Origin: Rhineura floridana
Lineage: Eukaryota > Chordata > Lepidosauria > Squamata > Rhineuridae
DNA: 64,000 bases
Direction of reading: 5' to 3'
Assembly: GCF_030035675.1 (NCBI RefSeq)
Contig: NC_084497.1
Location: forward strand, 29,586,437 to 29,650,436
Part shown: one piece after another, positions 61,931 through 64,000 of the stretch
Layout of the letters: every line of letters starts with the position of its first letter
Numbering within the stretch: position 1 is the stretch's first letter
The notes under the pieces: model-generated
Databases searched by the model: none
Seen by the model: only the letters and a program-made list of their open reading frames with translations
What the model was told of the DNA's origin: nothing
Program-made: the position numbers and the translations under genes

Positions 61931-62097
61931 TCGCTTGTCTGCGCTGACTGGCAGGCGACGCTCCCAGCCTTGCCTGGAGATGCCATTTGGGATCGAACCG
62001 CAGATCTTCTGCATGCAAAGCAGGCGCTCGACTGCTGAACTGCGGCCCTTCCCTATAGCTCAGTGGCGCAGCGTCTGCTTAGCACGCAGAAGAAGCT
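61931..62097. repeat. SINE-1 pieces, head to head
   Basis: A minus-strand unit (CTGCGCTGACTGGCAGG to AGCAGGCGCTCGACTGCTGA) meets a plus-strand tRNA-like head CTATAGCTCAGTGGCGCAGC. Confidence 0.65.
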
Positions 62098-62162
62098 TGA
62101 GGGAGACGGACGTCACTGCTGCAGTGCTCATTAACTATAGTTCAAAGCCCTAACGAGGTTGT

Positions 62163-62302
62163 AGACCAGCCTTGGCCAACCTGGTCCCTTTCAGATACCT
62201 TGGACTCCATTTCCCATCAGCCCCAGCATCATATAGCTGTGCTGGCCGGGTCTGGTGGGAGCTGGAGTCCAAAGCATCTGCAGGGTACCAGGTCAGGCAA
62301 GG
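62163..62302. repeat. Foldback repeat B copy
   Basis: CTTGGCCAACCTGGTCCC faces GCAGGGTACCAGGTCAGGC, inner arms TGGACTCCATTTCCCATC and GTGGGAGCTGGAGTCC. Confidence 0.75.
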
Positions 62303-62589
62303 CTGTTGCAGAAGATTATTTGGGCACGCACTTACGGCTGCGAATCTGACCAGTCCAAAACGGTTTGGTCAATGGGCCTGTCGAGCATTGGCCAAACGTT
62401 GTCAAACAACGATCAAGCATTTTTAAAACACTAACTTTATTATAACCACAACAAAAGCACATTGCTCATCAACAGTTGTGATACTTAATGCTAATAGCAA
62501 GTATAAATTAATGAACGTCTTGCAGGGTAATGTCACTATTTTTTTAAAAAATGAATTATTTGGATTTTTTTTAAAGGGTTAGGTAAGGT

Positions 62590-62780
62590 TTCCAGGTAAA
62601 GTTCCCATTAGGTCTGGGCTAGCTTTATTTATTTATTTGTTTGTTTCTATACCACCCCATAGCCGAAGCTCTCTGGGTGGTTTACAGCAACTAAAAACAT
62701 CATTATCATTATCTTTATCATTACATTTTTAATGACATATATGTCCTTGATTTTAAGCTTCAAAGTGTTGGCCACAGAAT
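62590..62780 (-). mobile_element. L2-like LINE tail
   Basis: TTTATTTATTTATTTGTTTG, then TATACCACCCCATAGCC and GGTGGTTTACAGCAAC. Confidence 0.6.
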
Positions 62781-63639
62781 GTTGACCAACAGTGCAGTTC
62801 CGTGAGGGAAGTGAAAGGTCTGTGTGGGTAAGGAAGCTAGTGATGGAGCCCATCTAGAAAGTATGATGTGTATTAATCAAATATATGCAGCCCAGTGAGC
62901 AGATGGCTATTAGAAGCTATGTTTTTATGCTGCAACACAGCCAGCAAGCAGTGCACATTAATCAGTAAGTCAGTGTTACTGCACTGCTCCCACTGTGCCT
63001 GGGGTAGTGCGTGCATTCCCTCCCTCCCCTTCCTCTGGCAACTGGTCTGGGTTTAACTGCAGAAAGAACTGCTGGTATTCAGCTCGACACTTCACTTCAC
63101 ACTCCTAACGTGCCAGTTCTCAGTTGGCAGGTGACGTTTGCTTTCAAGTCCCCTCTCTCTTTGTTTGCTCTTCAGCCACAAAGGGCCTACTTGATGTGTG
63201 CCTGCCTCCTTTTTTTTCCCCAGGGCAATATAAATTGTGGGCCAGTGAAAGAAAAGTCTGGTTTTAAATTAAGCCAGGTGGCCTTCTCATGTTCTCTTGC
63301 CTGCTGAAATGCCATGCATGACTCTCATGGGGCATGGCTTTATTGCTGCATAAAAATATAACTTCTGTTAGCCATCTGCTGATTTGGTTTCGTATCTCTA
63401 ATGGTTCTCAGGGCCACCTGCCGCTTCCTTGGCAGCCTTCTTACCCATACAGACCTTTCACTTCTCTCACAGAAACTGTGCTGTTGGTCAACGTTCTGTT
63501 GCTGACTCCCCCCCCCCAAACAGTCAATTTTTTAAATTCTCCCACATATGGTTACAACATTTATTTATAAACTAATTAAGGCCCCCTCCAGACCGATTTT
63601 TCTTCTGCAAACATGTTATTGATACAGTAAGAGTGCACT
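62781..63639. other. PADI2 intron 7 stretch without recognised features
   Basis: No sign of PADI2 exon 8 (the APWIMTPN-coding exon) and no repeat recognised. Confidence 0.45.
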
Positions 63640-64000
63640 CGGGGTTAGGGGTAAGTGAGAAATTCAATTCAGTTCACATTTCAAGCCAAATCTATCAAAT
63701 TCACAGTTTACAAAACAATATGAGAACCAAAACAGAACCATCTTTCAAAATTCACACTTATTTGAATTTTGCAATATAATTCGCCAACTAAACAGTGTTT
63801 ACAAGCATGCATATATCAGGGGAAAGTGTGCACAAAAATGAATATATGATGGAAAATAAGATACAAAAATGCATTATATGACAAGAAATGGTTTGCAAAT
63901 TTGTGTCCATTAGTCAAATTTACCTACAAAAATCTGTTTATTAGGAGAAATTCTCACTAAAATGCTGGAGAATTTTCATGAGGATTTTTTTAAAAGCAAA
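63640..64000 (+). mobile_element. hAT-type MITE family D copy, cut by window edge
   Basis: TTCAGTTCACATTTCAAGCC, TATATCAGGGGAAAGTGTGC and ATTTTCATGAGGATTTTTTT, with the right end beyond the window. Confidence 0.7.

Noticed and set aside
61353-64000. Search for PADI2 exon 8
   Set aside because: No sequence encoding [13 protein letters not shown] or a similar motif was found, so the exon should lie beyond the window.

Overview
The window is vertebrate genomic DNA, almost certainly from a squamate reptile and probably a lizard. This rests on split genes with canonical GT-AG introns, CR1 and L2 LINE fragments, two tRNA-derived SINE families, hAT-type DNA transposons and several short foldback repeats typical of non-avian reptiles. 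The species cannot be named from the sequence.

The only host genes I can support are two peptidylarginine deiminase (PADI) genes arranged head to head. On the minus strand (3997-30809) is a complete 16-exon gene encoding 666 residues, best assigned as PADI1. On the plus strand (from 40780) are exons 1-7 of PADI2, encoding residues 1-278; the gene runs off the right edge. I read every exon by hand. All splice sites are GT-AG, all phases join, there are no internal stops, and each of the first seven PADI1 exons matches its PADI2 counterpart in phase (exons 3-7 also in length). The divergent PADI1-PADI2 order is the one known from mammals.

Layout: 1-3996 is flank beyond PADI1 (foldbacks, CR1, a candidate poly(A) signal). 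3997-30809 is PADI1, with introns full of LINE tails, SINEs, hAT elements and foldbacks. 30810-40779 is the roughly 10 kb intergenic region: a possible TATA-type PADI1 promoter on the left, L2, CR1 and two sister hAT insertions in the middle, a homeodomain-site-rich candidate enhancer near 33.7-33.9 kb, and a GC-rich CpG-island PADI2 promoter on the right. 40780-64000 is the 5' part of PADI2 with large repeat-rich introns.

The two enzymes convert peptidyl-arginine to citrulline in a calcium-dependent reaction. PADI1 keeps its four catalytic residues (Asp355, His475, Asp477, Cys648). PADI2 keeps the acidic loop reported as a calcium switch in human PAD2. The most notable non-coding signals are a hAT element whose target-site duplication contains the splice donor of PADI1 exon 5, an L2 copy ending just short of the PADI2 exon 7 branch point, hAT insertions with perfect 8-bp duplications, nested insertions that order the repeats in time, and dimeric SINEs. 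I saw no retroviral element, no CRISPR array and no clear RNA gene.
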